Positions 7,504-16,522 of a stretch of DNA of 64,000 nucleotides are shown here, in pieces (positions within the stretch are counted from its first letter, which is position 1; each line of letters opens with the position of its first letter). The DNA is from Streptomyces sp. BV286 (GTDB lineage Bacteria; Actinomycetota; Actinomycetes; Streptomycetales; Streptomycetaceae), in NCBI RefSeq assembly GCF_019090165.1, contig NZ_JAHRIB010000150.1, positions 170,182-234,181 of the forward strand, written 5' to 3'. A program made the translations under genes and the position numbers. The notes beneath the pieces were generated by a model. The model ran no database searches. It worked only from the letters and a program-made list of their open reading frames with translations, and was not told the DNA's origin.

Positions 7504-8415
7504 ATGGCTGACCGGGTGCAGGGGCGGGAGGGCGAGGCGGAGGTCGAGGCCGACGACGTACGGCGGTTCTGGGAAGGGCTTGGCCTGCCCGGGCTCGTCG
7601 ACGTCCACACCCACTTCATGCCCGAGTCGGTCCTGAAGAAGGTCTGGGCGTACTTCGACGGGGTCGGGCCCCTCACCGGCGGTGTCGAGTGGCCCATCAC
7701 CTACCGGGCCGAGGAGAGCGAACGGATCGGCCTGCTGCGGGAGTTCGGCGTGCGGGCGTTCACCGCCATGCTCTACCCGCACAAGCCGGGCATGGCCGAG
7801 TGGCTGAACCAATGGGCCGTCGACTTCGCCCGGCGGACCCCCGACTGCCTTCACACGGCGACGCTGTTCCCCGAGCCCGGTGTGGCGGCGTACGTGCGAA
7901 AGGCGGTGGAGGAGGGGGCCCGGGTCTTCAAGGCGCACGTCCAGGTGGGCGCGTACGACCCGGCCGACGAACTGCTCGATCCGGCCTGGGGGCTGCTCGC
8001 CGAGGCAGGGGTCCCCGTGGTGATCCACTGCGGTTCAGGGCCCTCGCCCGGCAAGCACACCGGGCCGGAGCCGGTCGGGCGGGTGCTCGCGCGGCATCCG
8101 CGGCTGCAGCTGGTGATCGCGCACATGGGCATGCCGGAGTACGAGGACTTCCTCGGCCTGGCCGAGCGGTACGGCGAGGTGCGGCTGGACACGACGATGG
8201 CGTTCACCGACTTCAGTGAGGGGCTCGCGCCGTTTCCCCGGCGGGCGCTCCCCCGCCTCTCCGGCGTCGGCGATCGGGTCCTGCTCGGCACCGACTTCCC
8301 CAACATCCCCTATCCGTACGTCCATCAGCTGCGGGCGCTGGAGCGGCTCGGGCTGGGGGACGAGTGGCTGCGGGCGGTCTGTCACGACAACGGGGCGCGG
8401 TTGTTCGGGCTGTGA
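7504..8415 (+). CDS. Amidohydrolase-2 family metal-dependent hydrolase
   Basis: A TIM-barrel amidohydrolase. Metal-binding DVHTHF lies near the N-terminus, followed by VVIHCGSG and VIAHMG histidines and the terminal aspartate in LLGTDFP. This is the ACMSD/amidohydrolase-2 layout; the substrate cannot be told. The product is a cytoplasmic enzyme of 303 residues. ATG 7504 is chosen; in-frame GTG 7498 and GTG 7474 are possible and none has a strong ribosome binding site. The gene stands alone between DUF2797 and the two-component system. Confidence 0.8.
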   Translation: MADRVQGREGEAEVEADDVRRFWEGLGLPGLVDVHTHFMPESVLKKVWAYFDGVGPLTGGVEWPITYRAEESERIGLLREFGVRAFTAMLYPHKPGMAEWLNQWAVDFARRTPDCLHTATLFPEPGVAAYVRKAVEEGARVFKAHVQVGAYDPADELLDPAWGLLAEAGVPVVIHCGSGPSPGKHTGPEPVGRVLARHPRLQLVIAHMGMPEYEDFLGLAERYGEVRLDTTMAFTDFSEGLAPFPRRALPRLSGVGDRVLLGTDFPNIPYPYVHQLRALERLGLGDEWLRAVCHDNGARLFGL

Positions 8416-8421
8416 GGCGAC

Positions 8422-8550
8422 GGCGCGTGGGGTGAGCTCGGCTTCCAGGACCCGGTCGCCGACGTTCGACCTGTTCAGGAGCGGCCGACTTACTACGAGG
8501 TACACCCGGCCGTCGGCGGTCACGCCGGAGCCGTACTCCTGGCGGTCGGT
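8422..8550 (-). pseudogene. Fragment resembling a trypsin-like peptidase N-terminus
   Basis: On the minus strand a 43-codon stretch reads QEYGSGVTADGRVYLVVSRP and LLNRSNVGDRVLEAEL. It resembles the start of Streptomyces trypsin-like effector domains (x-G-S-G-x-x-x-D-G-R-L-V-L-T-x-R-H-L-L...GDRV). The catalytic-His position is not His, no start or continuation is present, and the frame then enters the antisense of the amidohydrolase. Best read as a decayed relic. Low certainty. Confidence 0.3.
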
Positions 8551-8738
8551 GCCTTGAGTCGCCTGGTGAGGCGGCCGTCCTCTGATCACTCTGACCGGCG
8601 GCGGACGGATCCTCCCCACCGCCGTCCGCGGAGGCAAGGAACCGCCAGGGGGTTCCCTGAGAGGTCCCTGTGCGTTTCTCAGGGTATTCACAGCTTCCGG
8701 AAAGCGTGCTCTCAGAGCGGCCCAGCAGTGTGTGCGCT

Positions 8739-9479
8739 ATGACCACGACCTCGCCCCAGGGGCGCACCGAACTGCTGAGGCCGGACGGGAGCCCCGTCCG
8801 CGTGCTTGTGGTGGACGACGAGCTCTCGATCACCGAGCTGCTGTCCATGGCCCTTCGCTACGAAGGGTGGCAGATCCGCAGCGCGGGTGACGGGACCGGT
8901 GCGGTGCAGACCGCGCGCGAGTTCCGGCCCGACGCCGTCGTCCTCGACATGATGCTGCCCGACATGGACGGGCTGACCGTCCTCGGCCGGCTGCGCCGCG
9001 ACCTGCCCGACGTGCCCATCCTCTTCCTGACCGCGAAGGACGCGGTCGAGGACCGGATCGCCGGGCTCACCGCCGGCGGCGACGACTACGTCACCAAGCC
9101 CTTCAGCCTCGAAGAGGTCGTGGCGCGGCTGCGCGGCCTCATCCGCCGTTCCGGTGCCGCCGACCGGCGCTCCGACTCCGTCCTCGTCGTCGGTGACCTC
9201 ACCCTGGACGAGGACAGCCACGAGGTGGCGCGCGCCGGGGACGGCATCCACCTCACCGCGACCGAGTTCGAGCTGCTGCGGTTCCTGATGCGCAATCCGC
9301 GCCGGGTGCTCAGCAAGGCGCAGATCCTCGACCGTGTGTGGTCGTACGACTTCGGCGGGCAGGCCAACGTCGTCGAGCTCTACATCTCGTACCTGCGCCG
9401 CAAGATCGACGCCGGCCGTGAGCCGATGATCCACACGCGGCGCGGCGCCGGGTACCTGATCAAGCCCGCGACGTCGTGA
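8739..9479 (+). CDS. OmpR-family response regulator
   Basis: 246 residues. The receiver domain (20-135) has acidic pair VVDDE, phospho-acceptor D70 in VVLDMMLPD, T in FLTAKD and K in VTKPF. The C-terminal OmpR/PhoB winged helix (about 150-244) contains HLTATEFELLRFLMRNP and the recognition part NVVELYISYLRRKID. ATG 8739 replaces a longer open frame. The next gene, its histidine kinase, starts within its last codons (GTGA overlap), so the pair is translationally coupled. The downstream coupled glycosyltransferases suggest the system senses or adjusts the cell envelope. Confidence 0.95.
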   Translation: MTTTSPQGRTELLRPDGSPVRVLVVDDELSITELLSMALRYEGWQIRSAGDGTGAVQTAREFRPDAVVLDMMLPDMDGLTVLGRLRRDLPDVPILFLTAKDAVEDRIAGLTAGGDDYVTKPFSLEEVVARLRGLIRRSGAADRRSDSVLVVGDLTLDEDSHEVARAGDGIHLTATEFELLRFLMRNPRRVLSKAQILDRVWSYDFGGQANVVELYISYLRRKIDAGREPMIHTRRGAGYLIKPATS

Positions 9480-11092
9480 GCGGGCGACGACAGCTGCGGA
9501 GGCAGCGGCGCCGACAGCCTCGGACGCTGCGGACGCGGCTCGTCGTCGCGTCCGTCGCGCTCATCGCGGTGGTGTGCGCGGTGATCGGCACGGTGACGAC
9601 CATCGCGCTCAGCTCGCATCTGTACAAGCAGTTGGACACCTCGTTGGGGGAAGCGGCCATGCGGGCGGCCGGCGGGCCCGAGAAGCCGGGTGGTCTCCCG
9701 GCCGGTCTCGACGGCAGTAAGAAGCAGCGGACGTTGTCGGACTTCGTCAAGCAGGGCCCGCAGCCCGTCGGCACGGTCGCGGCGGAGCTCAAGAACGGCA
9801 GCATCACCGAGGCCAAGGTCGGCATCAAGTCCGAGGGCGACGACGGATTCTCCGACGTCGTCGACGAGTCGCTCACCGCGGCGCAGCAGGCCGCCCTTGC
9901 GAAGGTGCCGCGCGATGGCAAGCCGCACACCGTCGAGCTGCCCGGCCTCGGCGAGTACCACGTCCAGTTCATGGACGGCAACGACGGCTCGTTCTACGTG
10001 GGCCTGCCCACCGAGGACGTCACCAACACGCTCAGCACCCTCGTCATCGTCGAGGTCAGCGTCACGGCCGCCGGTCTCGTCGCGGCCTCGCTCGCCGGAG
10101 CCACCATCGTGAGCGTCGCCCTCCGCCCTCTCCGCAGAGTCGCCTCCACCGCCACCCGCGTCTCCGAACTGCCCCTGCACACGGGCGAGGTGACGCTCAA
10201 CGAGCGTGTTCCCGAGTCCGAGACCGACCCGCACACCGAGGTCGGGCAGGTCGGGGCCGCCCTCAACCGCATGCTCGACCACGTCCACGGCGCCCTGCAC
10301 GCCCGCCAGGAGAGCGAGACGAGGGTACGGCAGTTCGTGGCGGACGCCAGCCATGAGCTGCGTACCCCGCTGGCGTCCATCCGCGGGTACGCCGAGCTGA
10401 CCAGACGCGGACGTGAGGAGACCGGGCCCGACACCCGGCACGCGCTGGGCCGGATCGAGTCCGAGGCCGGGCGGATGACGGGCCTCGTCGAGGACCTGCT
10501 GCTGCTCGCGCGTCTCGACGCCGGACGGCCGCTGAGTTACGAGCACACCGATCTCTCCCCGCTGGTCGTGGACGCCGTGAGCGACGCCCGTGCCGCGGGG
10601 CGGGAGCACGTGTGGCGCCTGGAACTGCCCGACGAGCCCGCGCTGGTGATGGCGGACGCCGCCCGCGTGCAGCAGGTCATGGTGAACCTGTTCGCGAACG
10701 CGCGTACGCATACCCCACCGGGTACGACGGTGACCGCGCGCGTGCGCCGCGAGGGACCGTGGGTGTGTGTGGACGTCCAGGACGACGGGCAGGGCATTCC
10801 GCCCGACCTGCTGCCGCACGTCTTCGAACGGTTCGCGCGAGGCGACTCGTCGCGTTCGCGTGCTTCGGGGTCCACCGGGCTCGGGCTCGCCATCGTGCAG
10901 GCGGTCGTGGCCGCGCACGACGGTGCCGTGACCGTCGACAGCGTGCCCGGGCGCACGGTCTTCACCGTGCATCTGCCCGCGCTGGCACCGCAGGAGCCCC
11001 ATTCTCATGAGGCGTTCATTTCCTCAACGAATTCACAACCGTACTCACAGGCACAGCACAGCACGACCACATGGGTGCAACAGGGCGCTTGA
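9476..11092 (+). CDS. Sensor histidine kinase
   Basis: 538 residues. TM1 lies at about 21-45, an extracytoplasmic sensor at 46-185, TM2 at about 186-212, then a HAMP domain. The phospho-acceptor H293 is in FVADASHELRTPLASIRGYAEL. The HATPase domain has the N-box (VMVNLFANARTHTP) and G-boxes (VQDDGQGIPP, GSTGLGLAIV). It starts with GTG overlapping the response-regulator stop by 4 bp. The last ~25 residues are Ser/Thr/Gln/His-rich and overlap the region before the next gene. The inducing signal is unknown. Confidence 0.95.
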   Translation: MSGRRQLRRQRRRQPRTLRTRLVVASVALIAVVCAVIGTVTTIALSSHLYKQLDTSLGEAAMRAAGGPEKPGGLPAGLDGSKKQRTLSDFVKQGPQPVGTVAAELKNGSITEAKVGIKSEGDDGFSDVVDESLTAAQQAALAKVPRDGKPHTVELPGLGEYHVQFMDGNDGSFYVGLPTEDVTNTLSTLVIVEVSVTAAGLVAASLAGATIVSVALRPLRRVASTATRVSELPLHTGEVTLNERVPESETDPHTEVGQVGAALNRMLDHVHGALHARQESETRVRQFVADASHELRTPLASIRGYAELTRRGREETGPDTRHALGRIESEAGRMTGLVEDLLLLARLDAGRPLSYEHTDLSPLVVDAVSDARAAGREHVWRLELPDEPALVMADAARVQQVMVNLFANARTHTPPGTTVTARVRREGPWVCVDVQDDGQGIPPDLLPHVFERFARGDSSRSRASGSTGLGLAIVQAVVAAHDGAVTVDSVPGRTVFTVHLPALAPQEPHSHEAFISSTNSQPYSQAQHSTTTWVQQGA

Positions 11093-11106
11093 CGACAGTC
11101 GTTGTC

Positions 11107-12615
11107 ATGCGAACCGAACCTTCTCCCGGCAACTTGCCGGCGCGGGAGCACCTCCCGGCCGGACATGCCGGTACGCCTGTCCTGGACGTAGTGATCCCCG
11201 TCTACAACGAGGAGAAGGACCTCCAGCCGTGTGTGCTCAGACTGCACGAGCACCTGGCCCGCACCTTCCCGTACGCGTTCCGCATCACGATCGCGGACAA
11301 CGCGTCCACCGACACCACTCCGCTGGTGGCGGCGCGGCTGGAGGCGGAGGTCCCCGAGGTCAGGTCGTTCCGGCTGGAGCAGAAGGGGCGCGGCAGGGCG
11401 CTGCGCACCGTCTGGTCCGCCTCGGACGCCCCGGTCCTCGCCTACATGGACGTCGACCTCTCCACCGACCTCAACGCGCTTCTCCCGCTGGTCGCCCCGC
11501 TGATCTCCGGTCACTCGGACCTGGCGATCGGCTCGCGGCTCGCCCGGAGCTCGCGGGTGGTGCGGGGCGCCAAGCGGGAGTTCATCTCCCGGACGTACAA
11601 CCTGATCCTGCGCGGCTCGCTGCAGGCCCGGTTCTCCGACGCGCAGTGCGGTTTCAAGGCGATCCGGCGCGATGTCGCGCAGGTGCTGCTGCCGCTCGTC
11701 GAGGACACCGGATGGTTCTTCGACACCGAGATGCTGGTCCTCGCCGAGCGGGCCGGACTGCGCATCCACGAGGTGCCGGTCGACTGGGTCGACGACCCGG
11801 ACTCGACGGTGCACATCGTGAAGACCGCGACCGACGACCTGAAGGGCGTGTGGCGCGTGGGACGCGCTCTCGCCACCGGCTCGCTGGCACTGGACCGGCT
11901 CGCCCGGCCGTTCGGCGACGATCCGCGCGACCGTGAGATCAGCGGCGTACCGAAGGGCCTCGCCCGTCAACTCGTCGGGTTCTGCGTCGTGGGCGCGCTG
12001 TCCACGCTGTTCTATCTGCTGCTCTACAGCGGCTTCCGTACGGTCTCGGGGTCGCAGGTCGCCAACGCGCTCGCCCTGCTCGTCTCGGCGGTCGCCAACA
12101 CCGCGGCCAACCGGCGCCTGACCTTCGGCGTACGCGGCCGGAGCGGGGCGGTGCGGCACCAGGCGCAGGGCCTGGTCGTCTTCGGCATCGGACTCGCCCT
12201 CACCAGCGGCTCGCTCGCCGCCCTGAACGCGGCGACGGCCGAACCGGCGCACTCCACCGAGCTGGCGGTCCTGATCGTCGCCAACCTCGCGGCGACCGTG
12301 CTGCGGTTCCTGCTCTTCCGGGCCTGGGTGTTCCCGGACCGGCACGACGAGTCACCGTCGACCGTCGTCGCCTCTCACACGCCCGCCGTGCCGCACGGGC
12401 CGGCCGGACCCGCCTCGCCCGTCCACGCGACGGCCCCGCGGTCCCCGTACAGCACGACGTCCGCCGCGCCCCGCGGCCGGACGTCCGCGTACGGCCCGAC
12501 GTCCGCTCCGTACGACACGGCCCACACTCCGCTCGACCACCAGACCTGGGGGGACGCGACCATGCGGCTTCAGCCGGTGCGCCCGAACGATCACGATCCG
12601 AGGAACGCGCGATGA
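11107..12615 (+). CDS. GT2 glycosyltransferase fused to GtrA domain
   Basis: The N-terminal GT-A glycosyltransferase (about 20-270) has LDVVIPVYNEEKDL, the DXD-like YMDVDLSTD and RGRALRTVWSASDAP, as in dolichyl- or polyprenyl-phosphate sugar synthases. A four-helix GtrA membrane domain (about 285-410) follows, starting ARQLVGFCVVGALSTLFYLLLY. The tail is disordered and Pro/Ser/Thr-rich. Expected role: make a polyprenyl-phosphate sugar at the membrane for use by the downstream GT39 enzyme. ATG 11107 is preferred; ATG 11071 overlaps the kinase gene. Its stop overlaps the next start (ATGA). Confidence 0.9.
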   Translation: MRTEPSPGNLPAREHLPAGHAGTPVLDVVIPVYNEEKDLQPCVLRLHEHLARTFPYAFRITIADNASTDTTPLVAARLEAEVPEVRSFRLEQKGRGRALRTVWSASDAPVLAYMDVDLSTDLNALLPLVAPLISGHSDLAIGSRLARSSRVVRGAKREFISRTYNLILRGSLQARFSDAQCGFKAIRRDVAQVLLPLVEDTGWFFDTEMLVLAERAGLRIHEVPVDWVDDPDSTVHIVKTATDDLKGVWRVGRALATGSLALDRLARPFGDDPRDREISGVPKGLARQLVGFCVVGALSTLFYLLLYSGFRTVSGSQVANALALLVSAVANTAANRRLTFGVRGRSGAVRHQAQGLVVFGIGLALTSGSLAALNAATAEPAHSTELAVLIVANLAATVLRFLLFRAWVFPDRHDESPSTVVASHTPAVPHGPAGPASPVHATAPRSPYSTTSAAPRGRTSAYGPTSAPYDTAHTPLDHQTWGDATMRLQPVRPNDHDPRNAR

Positions 12616-14855
12616 CGACGACTCAGCACGACACGACCCACACGGGAGGTGCCGGCCCCTCCGGGGGCGCGAACCCCTCCTGGGGACCGCCGGGCGAGAC
12701 GGGCCCGGCCGGGGCAACCGCCGTACAGGAGCCCGTGGTTGCTCCGCCGGCCGCCCCCGAGGACGGCAGCCCTCAGCAGCCCTTCGTGCGCCGCCTGTGG
12801 CGCGGGCGGCCCGAGGACCACCGCTGGACGCGTCCCGCGTTCCTCGGCACGCTGCTGCTGATCGGCGCGCTCTACACCTGGAACCTCACGGCCTCCGGGT
12901 ACGCCAACTCCTTCTACTCCGCGGCCGTCCAGGCCGGCAGCCAGTCCTGGAAGGCCTTCTTCTTCGGCTCGCTCGACTCGGCCAACGCCATCACCGTCGA
13001 CAAGCCCCCGGCCTCGCTGTGGCCGATGGCGCTCTCGGTGCGGCTGTTCGGCCTGAACTCCTTCGCGATCCTGTTCCCGCAGGTGCTCATGGCGGTCGCG
13101 ACGGCCGGAGTGCTGTACGGGGCCGTGCGCCGCCGGTTCAACGCCACGGCCGGCTTCATCACGATGGCGGTCTTCGCGCTCACGCCGGTCGCCGCGCTGA
13201 TGTTCCGCTTCAACAACCCGGACGCGGCCCTCGCGCTCCTGATGGCCGTCACGGTCTACTGCGTGCTGCGCGCCATGGAGAAGGCACAGACGAAGTGGCT
13301 GGTGTGGGCGGGCGCCGCGGTCGGTCTCGCCTTCCTGGTGAAGACCCTCCAGGCCTTCCTGATCCTGCCGCCGCTCGCACTCATCTACGTGATCTTCGCG
13401 CCGACGACCCTGCGCAGGCGCATCGGCCAGGTCCTCCTCGCCGGCCTGTCGATGATCGTCGCGGGCGGCTGGTGGGTGGCGATCGTCGAACTGTGGCCCG
13501 CGTCCTCCCGCCCGTACATCGGCGGCTCGCAGAACAACTCCTTCCTTGAACTGACCTTCGGCTACAACGGACTCGGCCGGATCAACGGCGAGGAGACCGG
13601 CAGCGTCGGAGGCGGCGGGGGCGGCGGCTGGGGCGAGACCGGCTGGGACCGGATGTTCAGCTCGTCCATCGGCGGTCAGATCTCCTGGCTGATCCCGGCC
13701 GCGCTGATCGTGCTCGCCGCGGGCATCGTCCTCACCCGGAAGGCGAAGCGGACGGACACGGCCCGTGCCGCGTTCCTCGCCTGGGGCGGCTCGCTGCTGA
13801 TCACCATGGTGATCTTCAGCTTCATGCAGGGCATCTTCCACGAGTACTACACCGTGGCTCTCGCCCCGTACGTCGCCGCCGTGATCGGCATGGGCGCGAG
13901 TGTGCTGTGGGAGGAGCGCGGCCGGATGTGGGTCTCGCTCACCCTGGCCGCCGGGATGACGGCCACCGCGGCCTGGGGGTACGTCCTCCTGAACCGTTCC
14001 TCCGACTACCTGCCCTGGCTGAAGTGGCTGGTCCTGGTCGGCGGCCTGGTCGCCGCGCTCGGCCTGGTCTTCGTCTCGCGGCTCGGACGCCGGCTCGCCC
14101 TCGCGGTCGTGGGGCTCAGCTTCGTCGCGGCCCTCGCGGGTCCGACGGCGTACACCCTCACCACACTGAACGAGGGGCACACCGGGTCGATCGTCACGGC
14201 CGGTCCCGCCGTCTCGGGCGGTCGCGGTGGTCCTGGCGGCGGCGGTGGCGGCATGGGCGGCGGCCCCGGCGGCGGAGGTATGCCGGGTCAGAACCAGCAG
14301 GGCGGCACCGGGCAGAACCAGCAGGGCGGCGGCACGGGCCAGCCTCCCACCGGCGGTGTGCCGAACGGCAACGGCCAGAACCAGCAGAACGGCAACGGCC
14401 AGACGGGTCAGAACGGTCAGAACGGCCGGACCCAGCGGGGCGGCGGCACCGGCGACGGCGGTGGCATGGGCGGCGGCGGTATGGGCGGCCTGCTCAACGG
14501 TGCCACGGTCAGCTCCGAGGCCAAGGCGCTCCTGGAGAAGAACTCCGGGGACTACACCTGGGCCGCGGCGGCCATCGGCGCGCAGAACGCGGCGAGCTAC
14601 CAGCTCTCCACCGGTGACCCGGTGATGGCGATCGGCGGCTTCAACGGCAGCGACCCGTCGCCGACGCTGGCCCAGTTCAAGCAGTACGTGGCGGACGGGA
14701 AGATCCACTACTTCATCTCCTCCGGCTCCATGGGCGGCGGTGGCGGCAGCAGCTCCGGCACCGGATCCCAGATCAGCGAATGGGTGCAGGAGAACTTCAA
14801 GGAGGTGACGGTGGGTTCGTCCACCTTCTACGACCTGACACAGCCGACGAGCTAG
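12612..14855 (+). CDS. GT39-family (ArnT/PMT-like) membrane glycosyltransferase
   Basis: 747 residues. A disordered Pro/Gly-rich cytoplasmic N-terminus (about 75 residues) precedes about 12 membrane helices. The first extracytoplasmic loop has the GT39-type motif SANAITVDKPPASLWPMAL, including the acidic residue and the KPP-L pattern. A long Gly/Asn/Gln-rich low-complexity linker (about 535-630) leads to a C-terminal soluble domain that ends after a Gly/Ser run. Likely transfers a sugar from the lipid carrier made by the upstream GT2-GtrA protein onto an exported acceptor. Last gene of the four-gene operon beginning at 8739. Confidence 0.9.
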   Translation: MTTTQHDTTHTGGAGPSGGANPSWGPPGETGPAGATAVQEPVVAPPAAPEDGSPQQPFVRRLWRGRPEDHRWTRPAFLGTLLLIGALYTWNLTASGYANSFYSAAVQAGSQSWKAFFFGSLDSANAITVDKPPASLWPMALSVRLFGLNSFAILFPQVLMAVATAGVLYGAVRRRFNATAGFITMAVFALTPVAALMFRFNNPDAALALLMAVTVYCVLRAMEKAQTKWLVWAGAAVGLAFLVKTLQAFLILPPLALIYVIFAPTTLRRRIGQVLLAGLSMIVAGGWWVAIVELWPASSRPYIGGSQNNSFLELTFGYNGLGRINGEETGSVGGGGGGGWGETGWDRMFSSSIGGQISWLIPAALIVLAAGIVLTRKAKRTDTARAAFLAWGGSLLITMVIFSFMQGIFHEYYTVALAPYVAAVIGMGASVLWEERGRMWVSLTLAAGMTATAAWGYVLLNRSSDYLPWLKWLVLVGGLVAALGLVFVSRLGRRLALAVVGLSFVAALAGPTAYTLTTLNEGHTGSIVTAGPAVSGGRGGPGGGGGGMGGGPGGGGMPGQNQQGGTGQNQQGGGTGQPPTGGVPNGNGQNQQNGNGQTGQNGQNGRTQRGGGTGDGGGMGGGGMGGLLNGATVSSEAKALLEKNSGDYTWAAAAIGAQNAASYQLSTGDPVMAIGGFNGSDPSPTLAQFKQYVADGKIHYFISSGSMGGGGGSSSGTGSQISEWVQENFKEVTVGSSTFYDLTQPTS

Positions 14856-14876
14856 CTCGTCGAGGGCGGTGGCAGC

Positions 14877-14915
14877 GGGGCGGTGACCGGGGCGCGGTGC
14901 CCCGGCCACCGCCCC
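14877..14915 (+). terminator. Terminator of the two-component/glycosyltransferase operon
   Basis: A long near-perfect hairpin: GGGGCGGTG and CCGGGG pair with CCCCGG and CACCGCCCC. It starts 22 bp after the GT39 stop; no T-tract follows, as is usual in Streptomyces. Confidence 0.75.
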
Positions 14916-14927
14916 CTCCTCGTGTTG

Positions 14928-14957
14928 TACGCCGTACAGGAACTGTTCTACGGTGTA
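14928..14957 (+). promoter_or_regulatory. TetR-type operator over the MFS promoter
   Basis: A 30-bp imperfect palindrome with arms TACGCCGTACA and TACACCGTAGA (second arm read on the other strand). It overlaps a plausible promoter (TTGTAC, 18 bp, TACGGT) whose start point would fall at the MFS start codon, giving a leaderless message. Symmetry and position point to repression by the TetR protein encoded after the MFS gene. Confidence 0.65.
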
Positions 14958-14961
14958 TGGC

Positions 14962-16446
14962 ATGCCCACCTCGCAAGGTCATCCCCAGCGCTGGCCGATC
15001 CTCGGTGTCATCTGTCTCGCGCAGCTCACCGTGCTGCTCGACAACACCGTGCTCAACGTCGCGATCCCCTCCCTCACCGAGGAACTGGGGGCGGGCACCG
15101 CGGACATCCAGTGGATGATCAACGCGTACTCGCTGGTGCAGTCGGGCCTCCTCCTCAGCGCCGGCAGCGCCGCCGACCGGTACGGCCGCAAGAAGATGCT
15201 GGTCGCCGGTCTCGTCCTGTTCGGCATCGGCTCACTGGCCGCCGGACTCGCCGACACCACCGGGCAGTTGATCGCCGCCCGCGCGGGCATGGGCGTCGGA
15301 GGCGCGCTCCTGCTCACCACCACGCTCGCCGTCGCGATGCAGATCTTCACGCCCGACGAGCAGCCGAGGGCCATCGGCATCTGGAGCGCCGTCAACGCCC
15401 TCGGCTTCGCCACCGGGCCACTGCTCGGCGGGTTCATGCTCGACCACTACTGGTGGGGCGCGATCTTCCTGGTCAACCTGCCGGTGGTGGCGCTGGCACT
15501 GGGCGCGGTGATCGCCCTCGTACCGGAGTCCAGGAACCCGCGCGGCGACCGCCCCGACCTGCTCGGCGCGCTGCTCTCCACGACCGGGATGACCGCCCTC
15601 GTGTACGCGATCATCACCGGACCGGAGCACGGCTGGACCTCCGGCCGCGTCCTCACCGTGGCGGCCCTGGCGCTCGTCGTGCTCGCCCTCTTCGCGTACT
15701 GGGAGAGCCGGATCCCCCACCCCATGCTGGACCTGCACTTCTTCAGGGACCGGCGCTTCACGGGCGCGGTCGCCGGCGCTGTGCTGATCACATTCGGCAT
15801 GGGCGGTGCGCTGTTCCTGCTGACCCAGCACCTCCAGTTCGTCCTCGGGTACGGGCCGTTGGAGGCGGGCCTGCGCACGGCGCCGCTCGCCCTGACCGTG
15901 GTGGCCCTCAACTTCACCGGTCTGTCGGCGAAGTTCACCGTGAAGCTCGGCACGCCGGTGTCGATCGCCCTCGGCATGGTGCTCATGTCGGGCGGCCTCG
16001 TGTCGATCGCGACCCTCGCGGCGAGCGGCTACGCGGGCACGCTGCTCGGCCTGCTCCTCATCGGCGCCGGCTGCGCGATCGCCAACCCCGCCATGGCGCA
16101 CGCCATCATGAGCGCGATCCCGCCGGAGAAGGCGGGCGTCGGCGCGGGCGTCAACGGCACGCTGGCCGAGTTCGGCAACGGCCTCGGCGTGGCGGTCCTC
16201 GGCGCCGTCCTCAACGCCCGCTTTGCCGCACTGATCCCCTTCGCCGCGGCGTCCCTCCCGGCGGCGCTCGCCTCCGCGGAGTCGGCCGGCGAGCGGGCAC
16301 GGATCAAGGACGCCTTCTCCTCCGGCCTGGAGACCAGCCAGCTGGTGGGCGCGGTCGCCGTACTCCTCGGCGGACTGCTGGCCGCCGCGTTGCTCCGGCG
16401 GGCCGAAGGGGCAGACTCCGCGGTGACGGTGAAGGCGGCGGCCTGA
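14962..16446 (+). CDS. DHA2 (EmrB/QacA) drug efflux MFS transporter
   Basis: 494 residues with 14 predicted membrane helices. It carries family motifs: motif A-like GSAADRYGRKKML after helix 2, motif D1-like LLDNTVLNVAIPSL in helix 1, and ATGPLLGGFML (motif C-like) in helix 5. Expected proton-driven export of drugs or cations. ATG 14962 is chosen over GTG 14953 because the promoter places the transcript start at about this ATG. A terminator hairpin follows and then the TetR gene; the operator upstream indicates substrate-induced derepression. Confidence 0.9.
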   Translation: MPTSQGHPQRWPILGVICLAQLTVLLDNTVLNVAIPSLTEELGAGTADIQWMINAYSLVQSGLLLSAGSAADRYGRKKMLVAGLVLFGIGSLAAGLADTTGQLIAARAGMGVGGALLLTTTLAVAMQIFTPDEQPRAIGIWSAVNALGFATGPLLGGFMLDHYWWGAIFLVNLPVVALALGAVIALVPESRNPRGDRPDLLGALLSTTGMTALVYAIITGPEHGWTSGRVLTVAALALVVLALFAYWESRIPHPMLDLHFFRDRRFTGAVAGAVLITFGMGGALFLLTQHLQFVLGYGPLEAGLRTAPLALTVVALNFTGLSAKFTVKLGTPVSIALGMVLMSGGLVSIATLAASGYAGTLLGLLLIGAGCAIANPAMAHAIMSAIPPEKAGVGAGVNGTLAEFGNGLGVAVLGAVLNARFAALIPFAAASLPAALASAESAGERARIKDAFSSGLETSQLVGAVAVLLGGLLAAALLRRAEGADSAVTVKAAA

Positions 16447-16465
16447 AGCCGCTTAGCATCAGGGC

Positions 16466-16495
16466 GGGGCGGCCCCGGTGTTCCGGGGGCGCCCC
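16466..16495 (+). terminator. Hairpin between MFS and TetR genes
   Basis: GGGGCGGCCCCGG, loop TGTT, CCGGGGGCGCCCC, with one mismatch. It sits between the two genes, so it may separate or attenuate rather than end transcription completely. Confidence 0.6.
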
Positions 16496-16522
16496 TTGCG
16501 GGAGTCACGAGGAAGGTGCGCC

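Noticed and set aside
9380..11008. 542-codon minus-strand frame over the histidine kinase
   Set aside because: Shadow; the kinase reading has complete catalytic boxes.
12591..14969. 792-codon minus-strand frame over the GT39 gene
   Set aside because: Antisense shadow; the + strand reading has clear membrane helices and GT39 motifs.
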